Origin: CmP2 sp052084925
Lineage (GTDB): Bacteria; Actinomycetota; Actinomycetes; Actinomycetales; Micrococcaceae
Reading direction: 5' to 3'
Assembly (NCBI GenBank): GCA_052084925.1
Contig: JBQDEV010000011.1
Span: forward strand, 58,593-122,592
DNA length: 64,000 bases
The position numbers and the translations under genes are program-made. Under the pieces are notes generated by a model that saw only the letters and a list, made by a program, of their open reading frames with translations, had not been told where the DNA came from and made no database searches. Shown in pieces: positions 17,093 to 26,215 of the stretch. Numbering within the stretch: position 1 is the stretch's first letter; every line of letters begins with the position of its first letter.

Positions 17093-18112
17093 ATGCCCCC
17101 GTCTTCGCGCACGCCCACCATCAAGGACGTCGCCGTTCGCGCCGCCGTCTCCGCCTCGACCGTCTCTCGGGCCTTCTCACGACCCGACATGGTGGCGGAG
17201 GCCGCATATCAGCGGGTCATGAAGGCGGCCGAAGAACTCGGATATCAGCCGAACCCGCTCGCCCGCTCGCTGGCACTGCGCCGCACCGGAAACGTGGGAC
17301 TCATCCTGTCCGATATTGCCAACCCGTACTTCACCCCGCTGGTCAAGCAGGTGCAGCGACGCACTCGAGCCCTGGGCCGATCACTGCTGGTGGCCGACAC
17401 GGATCAGTCGGATGTCGTGGAGAACGAGCTGGCTGATGCCCTGATTCCGCAGGTGGATGGCCTCATCATGGCGTCCCCGCGCTCACGCCCTGAAGCCCTG
17501 CGCGACTATGCAGCCCGCGTGCCCACCGTGGTGGTGGGCTTTCCCGTTGAGGGGGTCCGTTCCGTGGTGCTGCGCACGCGGCCGCAGATGGCGGAGACGC
17601 TGGCTCGCCTGAAGCACCTGAACCACGAGCGGGTGGCTTGGCTGCGCGGACCGCTCGAGGCGGCTGTCGCTGATGAGCGAGACCATTTCATGCGTACTGC
17701 CGCCGAGGAGTTGGGTATCGAGCTGCTCGAATGGGGGCCCATGCCGATTGCCCAGGAGTCCGGTGCCGCGGTGGTGGATGAACTCCTGGAATCGGGCGTG
17801 ACCGCAGCCGTGGCCTTCAACGACCAGATCGCCTTCGGGCTGGTGACGGAGCTTCGTCACCGCGGTCTCGGTGTGCCCGGAGACGTGTCGGTGGTGGGTA
17901 TCGATGATTCGATTCTCGCCCGGCTGTGCGTGCCAGCCTTGACCACCATCCGGGTCCCGATTGCCCGGGGCGGGCTCGAAGCGTTGGAGGCTCTGGACGC
18001 GGTGATGAACCTTCCAGACCGACGCATCGCCTCCTTGCGCCCCGTCCACACCGTCATATCCTCCGAGATCGTGGACCGGGCCACCGTGGCCGTGCGGAAG
18101 GTGCCGCGCTGA
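17093..18112 (+). CDS. LacI family transcriptional regulator
   Basis: A 339-residue repressor. The helix-turn-helix TIKDVAVRAAVSASTVSRAFSR (residues 9-30) and hinge helix PNPLARSLALRRTGNVG are canonical. The rest is a periplasmic-binding-protein-like sensor ending in VSVVGIDDSILARLCVPALTTIRVP. No catabolic or transport gene is adjacent on the same strand; its neighbours are proVWX (upstream, terminated) and aceB (convergent). Its target is therefore elsewhere or not obvious. Confidence 0.92.
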   Translation: MPPSSRTPTIKDVAVRAAVSASTVSRAFSRPDMVAEAAYQRVMKAAEELGYQPNPLARSLALRRTGNVGLILSDIANPYFTPLVKQVQRRTRALGRSLLVADTDQSDVVENELADALIPQVDGLIMASPRSRPEALRDYAARVPTVVVGFPVEGVRSVVLRTRPQMAETLARLKHLNHERVAWLRGPLEAAVADERDHFMRTAAEELGIELLEWGPMPIAQESGAAVVDELLESGVTAAVAFNDQIAFGLVTELRHRGLGVPGDVSVVGIDDSILARLCVPALTTIRVPIARGGLEALEALDAVMNLPDRRIASLRPVHTVISSEIVDRATVAVRKVPR

Positions 18113-18134
18113 CTCGCATTCGGCGACCAGACGA

Positions 18135-18176
18135 GACGACGCCCCGCAGCGGAATGAACTGCTGCGGGGCGTCGTC
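18135..18176. terminator. Bidirectional terminator between the lacI-type gene and aceB
   Basis: A perfect 16-bp stem GACGACGCCCCGCAGC / GCTGCGGGGCGTCGTC with a 10-nt loop lies between two convergent genes. Confidence 0.88.
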
Positions 18177-18201
18177 ATCGCGGTGCGAGCGATGCGGGTG
18201 C

Positions 18202-19884
18202 TTAGCTGGCCGCGGCCACCATCTCAGCCCGTGCTCCGGAGGCGTCGGCATCCGCCGACAGGTACCGCCGGTAGGCCGGAACGGTGAGGAATTCGGGGAA
18301 CTCCTCAGCCAGTGCGGCCTCGATGAACAGTTCCTTGGCCTCGTCCAGCATGTCCGACTCGGTGCGGGGCAGCTCGGCGAAGGCCTCCTCGGTCAGCTGG
18401 CTCACCCACTCCCGGGTCACCGTCCGCTCGGATCCTTCCGAAGTGATGGCGGTGGCGCCGGCATGGATCCACTGCCACAGCTGCGACCGTGAGATCTCGG
18501 CGGTGGCGGCATCCTCCATCAGGTTGTGAATGGCTGCTGCGCCGTTGCCCTGGAGCCAGGAGTCCAGGTAGCGGATGCCCACATCGATGTTCATCCGGAT
18601 CCCCGATTCGGTGATCTCGCCCTCGGTGGCACCCACATTCAGCAGAGCGGCCGCATCCGGGGTGACATCCTCGCGACGACGGGTACGGATCTGGTTGTTG
18701 CTCTCGCCCAGCACCTCGTCGAACACCTCCATGGCCACCGGCACCAGATCCGGGTGAGCCACCCACGAGCCGTCGAAGCCGTCCTGAGCCTCCCGGGTCT
18801 TGTCAGCGCGCACCTTCTCCAGTGCTGCGGCGTTGGCCTCAGGATCCCGACGGCTCGGGATCTGTGCGGCCATCCCGCCGATCGCGGAAGCACCGCGACG
18901 GTGGCAGGCACGCACCAGCTGCTCGGTGTAGGCCCGCATCATCGGCTGGGTCATGGTGACCTGTGCACGGTCGGGGAGCACGTAGTCTGCCCCGCGCTCA
19001 CGGAACACCTTGATCAGCGAGAAGATGTAGTCCCAGCGTCCGGCGTTCAGTCCGGCAGCGTGGTTGCGCAGCTGGTAGAGGATCTCCTCCATCTGGAAAG
19101 CCGCGGTGATCGTCTCGATCAGCACGGTCGCCCGAATGGTTCCCTGCGGGATATCGAGGTAATCCTGTGCTGCCACGAACACGCAGTTCCACCAGCGAGC
19201 CTCGAGGTTGTGCTCGAGCTTCGGGAGGTAGAAGTACGGGCCGCGTCCCCGAGCGATCAGCTCCTGGGCGTTGTGGAACAGGTAGAGACCGAAGTCCATG
19301 AGTGATCCCGACATCGGCTCGCCGTCGACCAGGATGTGGTCTTCCTCGAGGTGGAGTCCCCGGGGGCGAACGATGATGGTGGGCATATCCTCGAGCTGCT
19401 CGGCCTGCAGACGGTAGTCCTTGCCGGCGTCCGAGGTGAAGTCGATCTGCTGACGGATCGCATCATGCAGATTGACCTGCCCGGAAACGGTGTTCTCCCA
19501 TGACGGCGTCGAGGAGTCCTCGAAGTCTGCCAGCCAGCACCGCGCACCGGAGTTCAGCGCGTTGATCGTCATCTTGCGATCCACCGGACCGGTGATCTCG
19601 ACTCGACGATCCTTCAGGCCGGGAGCCAGCGAGGCGACTCGCCATGAGTCATCCTCACGGATCTTGCGGGTCTCCGGAAGGAAATCCGGAGTCAGCCCGG
19701 CGCTGATGGCCTGACGCATCTGCTCACGGGCGGCGAGCAACTCCAGGCGGCGTGCGTTGAACTTACGGTGCAGGAAGGCCAGGAACTCCAGGGCCTCTGC
19801 GGTGAGGACCTCGTCGCGACCGGGCACATAGTGGCCCTGCATGGTCACGTTGTTGATGGTCACTGACGTGTCGATGGGGTACAT
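18202..19884 (-). CDS. aceB: Malate synthase A
   Basis: A 560-residue glyoxylate-shunt enzyme that condenses acetyl-CoA and glyoxylate to malate. Signature stretches are LADFEDSSTPSWENTVSGQ (metal-binding Glu/Asp), RPRGLHLEEDHILVDGEP, GRWDYIFSLIKVF, and GSWVAHPDLVPVAMEVF, which contains the malate synthase A pattern. The length fits isoform A, not the roughly 720-residue isoform G. It lies 44 bp downstream of aceA on the same strand, so the two shunt enzymes form one operon. Confidence 0.97.
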   Translation of the reverse strand: MYPIDTSVTINNVTMQGHYVPGRDEVLTAEALEFLAFLHRKFNARRLELLAAREQMRQAISAGLTPDFLPETRKIREDDSWRVASLAPGLKDRRVEITGPVDRKMTINALNSGARCWLADFEDSSTPSWENTVSGQVNLHDAIRQQIDFTSDAGKDYRLQAEQLEDMPTIIVRPRGLHLEEDHILVDGEPMSGSLMDFGLYLFHNAQELIARGRGPYFYLPKLEHNLEARWWNCVFVAAQDYLDIPQGTIRATVLIETITAAFQMEEILYQLRNHAAGLNAGRWDYIFSLIKVFRERGADYVLPDRAQVTMTQPMMRAYTEQLVRACHRRGASAIGGMAAQIPSRRDPEANAAALEKVRADKTREAQDGFDGSWVAHPDLVPVAMEVFDEVLGESNNQIRTRRREDVTPDAAALLNVGATEGEITESGIRMNIDVGIRYLDSWLQGNGAAAIHNLMEDAATAEISRSQLWQWIHAGATAITSEGSERTVTREWVSQLTEEAFAELPRTESDMLDEAKELFIEAALAEEFPEFLTVPAYRRYLSADADASGARAEMVAAAS

Positions 19885-19928
19885 GGTTCTTTCTCCGATC
19901 AGGAATTCATGACGTCGGTGTCATGTGC

Positions 19929-21224
19929 TTAGTGGAACTGACCGGACTCGGTCGATCCCACCAGAGCAAGGGTGGAAGCATTCGGGTTCAGGGTGGTCGA
20001 GATGGCATCGAAGTAACCGGTGCCGACCTCGCGCTGGTGCTTGGTCGCGGTGTAGCCATTGACCTCATCGGCGAACTCGCGCTCCTGCAGCTCGACGTAA
20101 GCGGCCATCTGACGCTCCTTGTAGCCGCGAGCCAGATCGAACATCGAGTGGTTCAGGGCGTGGAAGCCGGCCAGGGTGATGAACTGGAAGGTGTAGCCCA
20201 TCGCGCCCAGCTCGCGCTGGAACTTGGCGATCGTGGCGTCGTCGAGGTTCTTCCTCCAGTTGAACGACGGCGAGCAGTTGTAGGCCAGCATCTGGTCCGG
20301 GTGCTCGGCCTTGACGGCCTCGGCGAACTGACGGGCCAGCTCCAGGTCCGGGGTGCCGGTCTCCATCCAGATCAGATCCGAGTAGGGAGCGTAGGCCTTG
20401 GCCCGGGCGATGCAGGGCTCGATACCGTTGCGAACCTTGTAGAAGCCCTCCGCGGTGCGCTCGCCGGTGATGAACTCGGCGTCGCGCTCATCGACATCGG
20501 AAGTGATCAGCGTGGCTGCCTCGGCGTCGGTGCGGGCGATGATCACGGAGGGAACATCGGCGACGTCAGCGGCCAGACGGGCGGCGTTCAGAGTGCGCAC
20601 GTGCTGACCGGTGGGGATCAGCACCTTGCCGCCGAGGTGACCGCACTTCTTCTCGGAAGCCAGCTGGTCCTCCCAGTGCACGCCCGAAGCGCCGGAAGCG
20701 ATCATTGACTTCATCAGCTCGTAAGCGTTCAGCGGGCCACCGAAGCCAGCCTCGGCGTCGGCGACGATCGGGACCAGCCAATCCTCAACCGACTGGATGC
20801 CCTCGGAATACTCGATCTGGTCGGCGCGCAACAGGGCGTTGTTGATGCGGCGGACGACCTGCGGCACCGAGTTGGCCGGGTAGAGCGACTGATCCGGGTA
20901 GGTATGCCCGGAGAGGTTCGCATCAGCTGCGACCTGCCAGCCGGAGAGGTAAATGGCGCGAAGGCCGGCCTTGACCTGCTGCACGGCCTGGTTGCCGGTC
21001 AAGGCGCCCAGTGCGTTGGTGTAGTCGCCGCGGGAGTTCTCATCGGTGAGCTGCTCCCAGAGCTTCTCTGAACCCCGGCGGGCCAGAGTGTGCTCTTCCT
21101 GGACGCGACCACGCAGACGGACCACTTCCTCGGCGGTGTAATCGCGCTGGGTGTTGTCCCAGCGGGAGTTGTGATCCCAGTCGTGCTGGATCTGCTCTGC
21201 CGAAACGGGAGTGTGCTGTTCCAT
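19929..21224 (-). CDS. aceA: Isocitrate lyase
   Basis: A 431-residue enzyme cleaving isocitrate to glyoxylate and succinate. The catalytic motif KKCGHLGGKVLIP (Cys and His) is near residues 192-204. VVPIVADAEAGFGGPLNAYELMK-type metal residues and the C-terminal YNCSPSFNWRKNL are present. It is the first gene of the aceA-aceB operon. A CTTTGC-centred motif resembling RamB sites lies about 140 bp upstream (21361-21371), and a RamB/ScfR-type regulator is encoded at 27367. Confidence 0.97.
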   Translation of the reverse strand: MEQHTPVSAEQIQHDWDHNSRWDNTQRDYTAEEVVRLRGRVQEEHTLARRGSEKLWEQLTDENSRGDYTNALGALTGNQAVQQVKAGLRAIYLSGWQVAADANLSGHTYPDQSLYPANSVPQVVRRINNALLRADQIEYSEGIQSVEDWLVPIVADAEAGFGGPLNAYELMKSMIASGASGVHWEDQLASEKKCGHLGGKVLIPTGQHVRTLNAARLAADVADVPSVIIARTDAEAATLITSDVDERDAEFITGERTAEGFYKVRNGIEPCIARAKAYAPYSDLIWMETGTPDLELARQFAEAVKAEHPDQMLAYNCSPSFNWRKNLDDATIAKFQRELGAMGYTFQFITLAGFHALNHSMFDLARGYKERQMAAYVELQEREFADEVNGYTATKHQREVGTGYFDAISTTLNPNASTLALVGSTESGQFH

Positions 21225-21360
21225 GATCTGCTCCTTCGATTCTTCCCCTCGATGGGGATCTTGCGGTTGCTATGCACACCACTCTGTCGCCTCTGCAACC
21301 CCTCGGGCAGGGGATTCCGAAGAAAAGATCTGCACGGCCTGACGTAAACGAAAAAGAAGC

Positions 21361-21371
21361 AGACTTTGCGA
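21361..21371. promoter_or_regulatory. Possible RamB-type binding site upstream of aceA
   Basis: AGACTTTGCGA matches 9 of 11 bases of AAACTTTGCAA, the core of the Corynebacterium RamB consensus as I recall it. A related AGTCTTTGC occurs at 27294-27302 upstream of the RamB/ScfR-type gene. Assigned by eye. Confidence 0.35.
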
Positions 21372-21482
21372 CTCGAAAGCACAGAACGTCGTTAAGGTGA
21401 GCTGAATCACGATAAAAACTGGCCTTCTTGACTGAGTGGGCTTCTCCGGGTGTCCGCTCCTACTGAATGACAGAATGGCGGC

Positions 21483-22334
21483 ATGACCTCTTCTGAGCCC
21501 CGCGCCGTGTCCGGCCCTAGTGACCGCAGCATCAATCTCAGCCAGACCGGTCAGCAGGCACGCATTCTGCACGATGAGCACGATGACGGCTGGGTGCTCG
21601 AGGTGGGCGGGATGATCCAGTCGCATGTGGATCTCGAAGCGCCGCGCCGCATTCGCTACGAGTACCTACGCCGCATCGCCAACGTCTTCGACACCTGCTG
21701 GGATGCGGGTGCACCGCTCGAGGTGCTCCATCTGGGTGCCGGTGCCCTCACTCTTCCCCGCTACCTGCAGGCGATGCGCCCGGGGTCTGCCCAGACGGTT
21801 GTCGAGCTGGAGCGGGAACTGACCTCGCTGGTGATCTCTGAGTTGCCCTTGCCTGCCGGGACCGAACTCGAGGTGATCGTGGGCGATGCGCGCGTGGAAT
21901 CGGTGCAGTTGGCCGAAGTCGGGAGACGCTTCGATGCGATTGTGCTGGACATCTACACCGGGCTAGGGGAGGCCGAACACCTCTCGGAGGAATCGTTCTA
22001 TCGGGAACTGTTCGACATGCTTGCTCCGGAGGGTGTTCTGTTGGTCAATATCGGTGACGACGCGGGACTGCCCTACTTCGCCCGGCAGGCACGCTTGCTG
22101 GAGTCCGCCGCAGCCGACCACGGGCATGCCGGTGCCTGGACGCTTGTGGATGCCTCAATGCTGGAACGCCGGCTCGCCGGGAATCTCATCCTGGCCGCGG
22201 GTGCCGGAGTCTCGGTGGCGGAGCCCGAGGAACTGCGTTCACGCTTGAGCGCACTCGGCCCGCACCCGGCGGTGGTGTTGAACCCCGCTGAGACGGCGGA
22301 GCTGGTTGCGAACCTGGGGCCGGTATCGGGCTGA
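21483..22334 (+). CDS. Spermidine synthase-like methyltransferase-fold protein
   Basis: A 283-residue protein with the spermidine synthase fold. It has LEVLHLGAGALTLPRYLQ (the GGGxG-equivalent SAM/dcSAM loop, about residues 79-96), TVVELERELTSLV, VGDARV and RFDAIVLDIYTG. Actinobacterial members of this group often lack polyamine synthase activity and are annotated as fused or orphan 'spermidine synthase-like' proteins. It is divergent from aceA with 258 bp between. The 3' end stops 3 bp from the end of the P450 gene. Confidence 0.85.
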   Translation: MTSSEPRAVSGPSDRSINLSQTGQQARILHDEHDDGWVLEVGGMIQSHVDLEAPRRIRYEYLRRIANVFDTCWDAGAPLEVLHLGAGALTLPRYLQAMRPGSAQTVVELERELTSLVISELPLPAGTELEVIVGDARVESVQLAEVGRRFDAIVLDIYTGLGEAEHLSEESFYRELFDMLAPEGVLLVNIGDDAGLPYFARQARLLESAAADHGHAGAWTLVDASMLERRLAGNLILAAGAGVSVAEPEELRSRLSALGPHPAVVLNPAETAELVANLGPVSG

Positions 22335-22337
22335 GTG

Positions 22338-23537
22338 TCACCAAGTAACTGACATCGAGGTGATCCCGCGGAAAACCCATCCGTTCCACTTCTCGGGTTG
22401 TCCGGGGACTTGATTTAACTCCGGGAAACGTTGGTAAAGCGCAGGTACTGCGATTCTTCCAATGGATTCCTGGGCTGCCCACTTGCCTGCGCACTGATGG
22501 ACTCCGCGGCCGAATGCGAGGTGTGTTCCTTCTGACCGGTCGATGATGAACCGCTCAGGATCGTGGAAACGGCTCTCATCGCGATTCGCTGAGGCCAAAA
22601 TTGCGCCGACTTGGAGTCCTGAGGGGATTCGGACGCCGTTGAATTCACCCTCCGAAATTGTTTCACGGGTGATCATTCCGATGGGCGTGTACTTTCTGGC
22701 GCCCTCAGTGAAGATTCTGTCCCAGATCGACTGATCCTTCTGGGCTTCGGCCACAATGGCAAGGTTCTGCGAGAGCTCGTGCACAGAATTCGTGATCATG
22801 TGTTGAGGCTCGTTGATTCCTCCGGAAATAGTCAGCATGACGTTGAGGCGAACAGATTCTTCGGGCAGGCCACCGTCGAGCATTGCAGAAGTGATGGATG
22901 AATCCGGTTGGCGGCGAAGGCGGGAGATGGTTTCGTCCAATGCTTCGTGACATTCGTCTCGAGACCGATCGCAACGGCGCCAAATATCTGCGTCGTCCAG
23001 GACGTTCCCCGATCCCGCAATGAAGTCGGCACTCCACCGAGCCATGTCGTCAGGCTCCACTGAGTGCATGCCCAGCATGGAGATGAGATTCTTCGCGGCG
23101 AGAGGTGCCGCGAAAACGGTATTCAGATCGGCACCGGGCCCCTCCGCTTCCAATGAATCGAGGTAATGGTTGGTGTTCTCAGTGAACATGTCCGTCCAGG
23201 ATTCCATGATGTTCTTTGGCCTCAGCGGCTTATTCATGGGGCGACGCTCATTCGCATGAGCAGGATCATCTTTGCGGATCAGTGGACGACCATTGAGCGC
23301 TTTGACCATGGCAGCGCCTTCGACGTGTGAAGAGAAGATTTCGGGGTGCTCTTCGACGTAACTACACCCTGCATAAGTTGAGAGAACAACCTTGCTGATG
23401 GCTGGAACCCATGCGACCGGCGATTCGGACCTCAACCTTTCATAGGCGGGGAATGGGTCAAGGGACATCTTGGAAGGGTCGAGCCAATCTGCGACCGGCA
23501 GATCTTGGAGAGCGACATCCTCATGAACAGCTGACAT
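22338..23537 (-). CDS. Cytochrome P450
   Basis: A 399-residue soluble monooxygenase of bacterial class I. The heme-ligand loop is FGRGVHQCAG with Cys349; the K-helix ExxR is EGAR (278-281); the meander shows DPERF. In the I-helix the usual (A/G)GxxT is SGGINEPQ (238-245): the acidic residue is kept but proline replaces the threonine. It is divergent from an IclR regulator, with ferredoxin and reductase genes just beyond, giving a complete three-component system. The substrate is unknown; aromatic or terpenoid compounds are plausible. Base composition is visibly lower in GC than in neighbouring housekeeping genes. Confidence 0.95.
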   Translation of the reverse strand: MSAVHEDVALQDLPVADWLDPSKMSLDPFPAYERLRSESPVAWVPAISKVVLSTYAGCSYVEEHPEIFSSHVEGAAMVKALNGRPLIRKDDPAHANERRPMNKPLRPKNIMESWTDMFTENTNHYLDSLEAEGPGADLNTVFAAPLAAKNLISMLGMHSVEPDDMARWSADFIAGSGNVLDDADIWRRCDRSRDECHEALDETISRLRRQPDSSITSAMLDGGLPEESVRLNVMLTISGGINEPQHMITNSVHELSQNLAIVAEAQKDQSIWDRIFTEGARKYTPIGMITRETISEGEFNGVRIPSGLQVGAILASANRDESRFHDPERFIIDRSEGTHLAFGRGVHQCAGKWAAQESIGRIAVPALYQRFPELNQVPGQPEKWNGWVFRGITSMSVTW

Positions 23538-23604
23538 TGGTCCTCCTGCATGTGCGAGCTAGTTTCTTGAGTATGATCTGAGTCACAGCGTCTGCGGGAA
23601 TAGC

Positions 23605-23621
23605 TTTCGAATGATTCGAAA
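23605..23621. promoter_or_regulatory. Palindromic operator, site 1 (P450 / IclR intergenic)
   Basis: TTTCGAA-TGA-TTCGAAA is a perfect 7-bp inverted repeat with a 3-bp spacer. It lies 10 bp before the IclR start codon and about 70 bp upstream of the P450 start. The 15-bp core recurs as its exact reverse complement at 24452-24466. Confidence 0.75.
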
Positions 23622-23630
23622 TGAGGGAAT

Positions 23631-24398
23631 GTGGCTCGAAAATCTGCTGGGGTCTCAGCGGTGCATCGCATGAGACTAGTGTTGGAGTCCTTTACGCCGA
23701 ATGATTCAGGGCTGACTCTCACGGAAATTGCGCGAAGGACATCAATGCCGGTGAGTTCCGTGCATGGAATTGCGCACCAGTTGGCAGATGAGGGCTTGCT
23801 TGAACGTGTTCAAGGAACTTTTGTGCTCGGCGTAAAGCTTTGGGAAATTGCCATACGCGCGCCTGGGACTTTCGGGTTGAGGCAAGCGGCGCTGAGGCCC
23901 ATGGAGTGGGCGCACTCGCTGATCGGGCATCACGTGCAACTGGGTATTCTCTCTCAGTCGGAGATGCTCTATATCCAGCGGCTATCATCCGAAGATTCTG
24001 TTGTGAACTTCACGCAAATCGGCGGACGGCTCCCTTGGTATCGAACTTCGAGCGGGGTCTTATTGGCGGCGCTGAGTGATTCCGAGATCGTCTCCCGGCT
24101 CCTCGACGAACCGCCTCGACCTGGCTGGCCGCCGATGCCCATGAGTGCACCTGAGATGAGACAGTGGATTCGTCGCGTCGAGCAGAATCGCTTCGTTGTC
24201 ACCGAGGGGTTCGTCCATCCGGATGCCACGGCAATCGCCGTTCCGATCATGTCCCCCTGGAACTCTGCGGTTGCTTCGCTTGCAGCGGTCGTGCCGTCAG
24301 CAGGTGCGGGTATTGAGTCCGTTGTGACCACTTTGCGTCATGCCGCACGTGAGGCAGGGCAGGCACTTGCTGACACATTAATACGCGACGGTACCTAG
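23631..24398 (+). CDS. IclR family transcriptional regulator
   Basis: A 255-residue regulator starting at GTG (the only in-frame start with a nearby GAGG). The N-terminal winged helix includes LTLTEIARRTSMPVSSVHGIAHQLADEGLLER (about residues 28-59). The C-terminal effector domain has RLSSEDSVVNFTQIGGRLPWYRTSSGVLLAAL, the usual ligand-pocket stretch. It sits between the P450 and ferredoxin genes. The same palindrome flanks it on both sides, which suggests that it controls itself, the P450 and the electron-transfer genes. Confidence 0.92.
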   Translation: MARKSAGVSAVHRMRLVLESFTPNDSGLTLTEIARRTSMPVSSVHGIAHQLADEGLLERVQGTFVLGVKLWEIAIRAPGTFGLRQAALRPMEWAHSLIGHHVQLGILSQSEMLYIQRLSSEDSVVNFTQIGGRLPWYRTSSGVLLAALSDSEIVSRLLDEPPRPGWPPMPMSAPEMRQWIRRVEQNRFVVTEGFVHPDATAIAVPIMSPWNSAVASLAAVVPSAGAGIESVVTTLRHAAREAGQALADTLIRDGT

Positions 24399-24450
24399 TA
24401 CTTGGGTGAATGTTGTCGCACGGTCTCCACTCGGGCCTCTCTGTGTACTT

Positions 24451-24467
24451 ATTCGAATCATTCGAAT
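24451..24467. promoter_or_regulatory. Palindromic operator, site 2 (upstream of ferredoxin)
   Basis: ATTCGAA-TCA-TTCGAAT is a perfect inverted repeat; its 15-bp core (24452-24466) is the reverse complement of site 1. It lies 106 bp before the ferredoxin start, where the promoter is expected. Confidence 0.75.
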
Positions 24468-24572
24468 GCATCCCTGCTAGCAATGTGATCTATCTCATAC
24501 TCAATTGCACGGTGAAGGACGCTTTCGCGTCCAACGTACCCGTGAAACAGTTCGAGTGTTTGAGGAGGCGCG

Positions 24573-24899
24573 ATGCCTGTAATTACGTATCACCTAGTCG
24601 ATGGGTCGACGCGAGAAATAGAAGCGCCCGTTGGGAGCCGGGTCATGCAGGTTGCTTTGTCGAATAACGTGCCTGGGATTATCGGCGAATGCGGCGGTCA
24701 GGCAATGTGCGCAACGTGCCACGTGTATGTGCGAGATCCCGGCCTCGGTAGTCTTCCCGCGATGTCTGAAGACGAAGAAGAGATGCTAGACGTTACCGCA
24801 GCTCCTCGAGATCCGGAGAGGAGTCGACTGGGGTGCCAGATCACTGTGGAGGCCGGGGACGGAAACCTCGAGGTCGATGTTCCGGAAGTGCAGATCTAA
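24573..24899 (+). CDS. 2Fe-2S ferredoxin (adrenodoxin/putidaredoxin type)
   Basis: A 108-residue electron carrier. Cluster ligands are Cys40, Cys46, Cys49 (CGGQAMCATC) and Cys88 (RLGCQI), with the CX5CX2CX(n)C spacing of P450-feeding ferredoxins. The conserved acidic stretch SEDEEEMLD (65-73) is the usual docking surface for the reductase and P450. GAGGAG precedes the ATG. It is followed after 3 bp by the reductase gene and carries electrons from it to the P450 at 22338-23537. Confidence 0.96.
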   Translation: MPVITYHLVDGSTREIEAPVGSRVMQVALSNNVPGIIGECGGQAMCATCHVYVRDPGLGSLPAMSEDEEEMLDVTAAPRDPERSRLGCQITVEAGDGNLEVDVPEVQI

Positions 24900-24902
24900 G
24901 CG

Positions 24903-26141
24903 ATGGCTACGGTGATCATCGGTGGCGGCCAGGCAGGCGTGCAGGTAGCCGAGTCTCTTCGGACCGGCGGTTACAGCGAAAGAATCTCAGTCGTGGCCGA
25001 AGAAACGAGTTGGCCGTACCAGCGTCCACCCCTCTCCAAGGACTGCATGAATGCCACGGGCGGCCTCGAGCCACTCCCATTGAGGCCCGCGAGTTTCTTC
25101 ACTGATAACTACGTTGACTTCATTCGAGGGACAGCGGCAATTGCTATTGACCGAAATCGTCAGATCGTCCATCTAGCAGACGGTCGACAACTCGAGTATT
25201 CGTTTCTGGTGATAGCGACAGGTGCGCGTGTCAGGCCGCTGGGTGTGGCGGGTGCTGACCTTCCCGGAGTTCATCGATTGAGGACTTTGGAAGATGCGAC
25301 GCGACTTTCTTCTGTGCTTCGGCCCGATACCAAAGTCGTCGTTATTGGTGCCGGATTCATTGGACTGGAGTGTGCAGCGGGCCTACGGTCCCGTCGTTGC
25401 GCTGTCACCGTTCTTGAATCGGGACGTCGTCCGATGAAGCGAACCTCTAGCCCTGTGATGAGCGAATGGTTTGCTGATGCGCATCGGTCGGCTGGCATTG
25501 ATCTCAAGATGGAAGAACGCATTGCCCGCATCGAACCAGCCGACGAGGGGCAGCGGCTGGTTGCGATCTCCATACGGGGAAACCGGTATGAAGGGGACGC
25601 CATTATTTGCGGTAACGGGGTTCTCGCGAATGACACCCTAGCCATGGATGCAGGGCTAAAAGTTGATGACGGAATCATCGTTGACTCCTCACTCCGTACG
25701 TCGGACCCAAGAATTCTTGCTGTAGGGGACTGCGCACGTTTCCCTAACGCACACACGGGCTCTTTGACTCGGCTGGAATCAGTGCAGAACGCAACAGCAC
25801 AGGGCCGGCACGCAGCTTTGACGATTCTGGGCAAGGTCGACTCTTTTGCTGCAGTTCCCTGGTTCTGGTCTGTTCAAGGGGCCCACAGATTGCAGATTGC
25901 GGGCCTTGTCGGTGAGCACGATCAGCAGGTCACCATCGGGAAACCCCAGGGCGGAAAATTCTCTGTTCTGAACTTTCAACAGGGCTTGTTGACGTCTGTT
26001 GAGTCTGTCAACCAGCCGGCAATGCACATGGCCGCCCGCCGGTTGTTCGAGCAATCAGTCCCGATCACTTACAACCAGGCGTCACAACCGGGCTTTACGC
26101 TCCCCTCCGCCGCCAAAGTAATGCACCCAACAACTGCTTGA
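24903..26141 (+). CDS. FAD-dependent ferredoxin reductase (putidaredoxin reductase type)
   Basis: A 412-residue pyridine-nucleotide-disulfide oxidoreductase that passes electrons from NAD(P)H to the ferredoxin. The FAD-binding GGGQAG is at residues 7-12, the ATGAR motif at 105-109, and the NAD-binding GAGFIG at 149-154. ILAVGDCARFPN is the second FAD motif. The C-terminal region (VPWFWSVQGAHRLQIAGL) matches the family. It completes the class I P450 set. Confidence 0.94.
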   Translation: MATVIIGGGQAGVQVAESLRTGGYSERISVVAEETSWPYQRPPLSKDCMNATGGLEPLPLRPASFFTDNYVDFIRGTAAIAIDRNRQIVHLADGRQLEYSFLVIATGARVRPLGVAGADLPGVHRLRTLEDATRLSSVLRPDTKVVVIGAGFIGLECAAGLRSRRCAVTVLESGRRPMKRTSSPVMSEWFADAHRSAGIDLKMEERIARIEPADEGQRLVAISIRGNRYEGDAIICGNGVLANDTLAMDAGLKVDDGIIVDSSLRTSDPRILAVGDCARFPNAHTGSLTRLESVQNATAQGRHAALTILGKVDSFAAVPWFWSVQGAHRLQIAGLVGEHDQQVTIGKPQGGKFSVLNFQQGLLTSVESVNQPAMHMAARRLFEQSVPITYNQASQPGFTLPSAAKVMHPTTA

Positions 26142-26215
26142 GGTGCGTGACAACAGCTCCATTTTTTGCTGTCCACTCGCTCTACCCACTCGCAACTACA
26201 TGAGGAGTTATGGAA

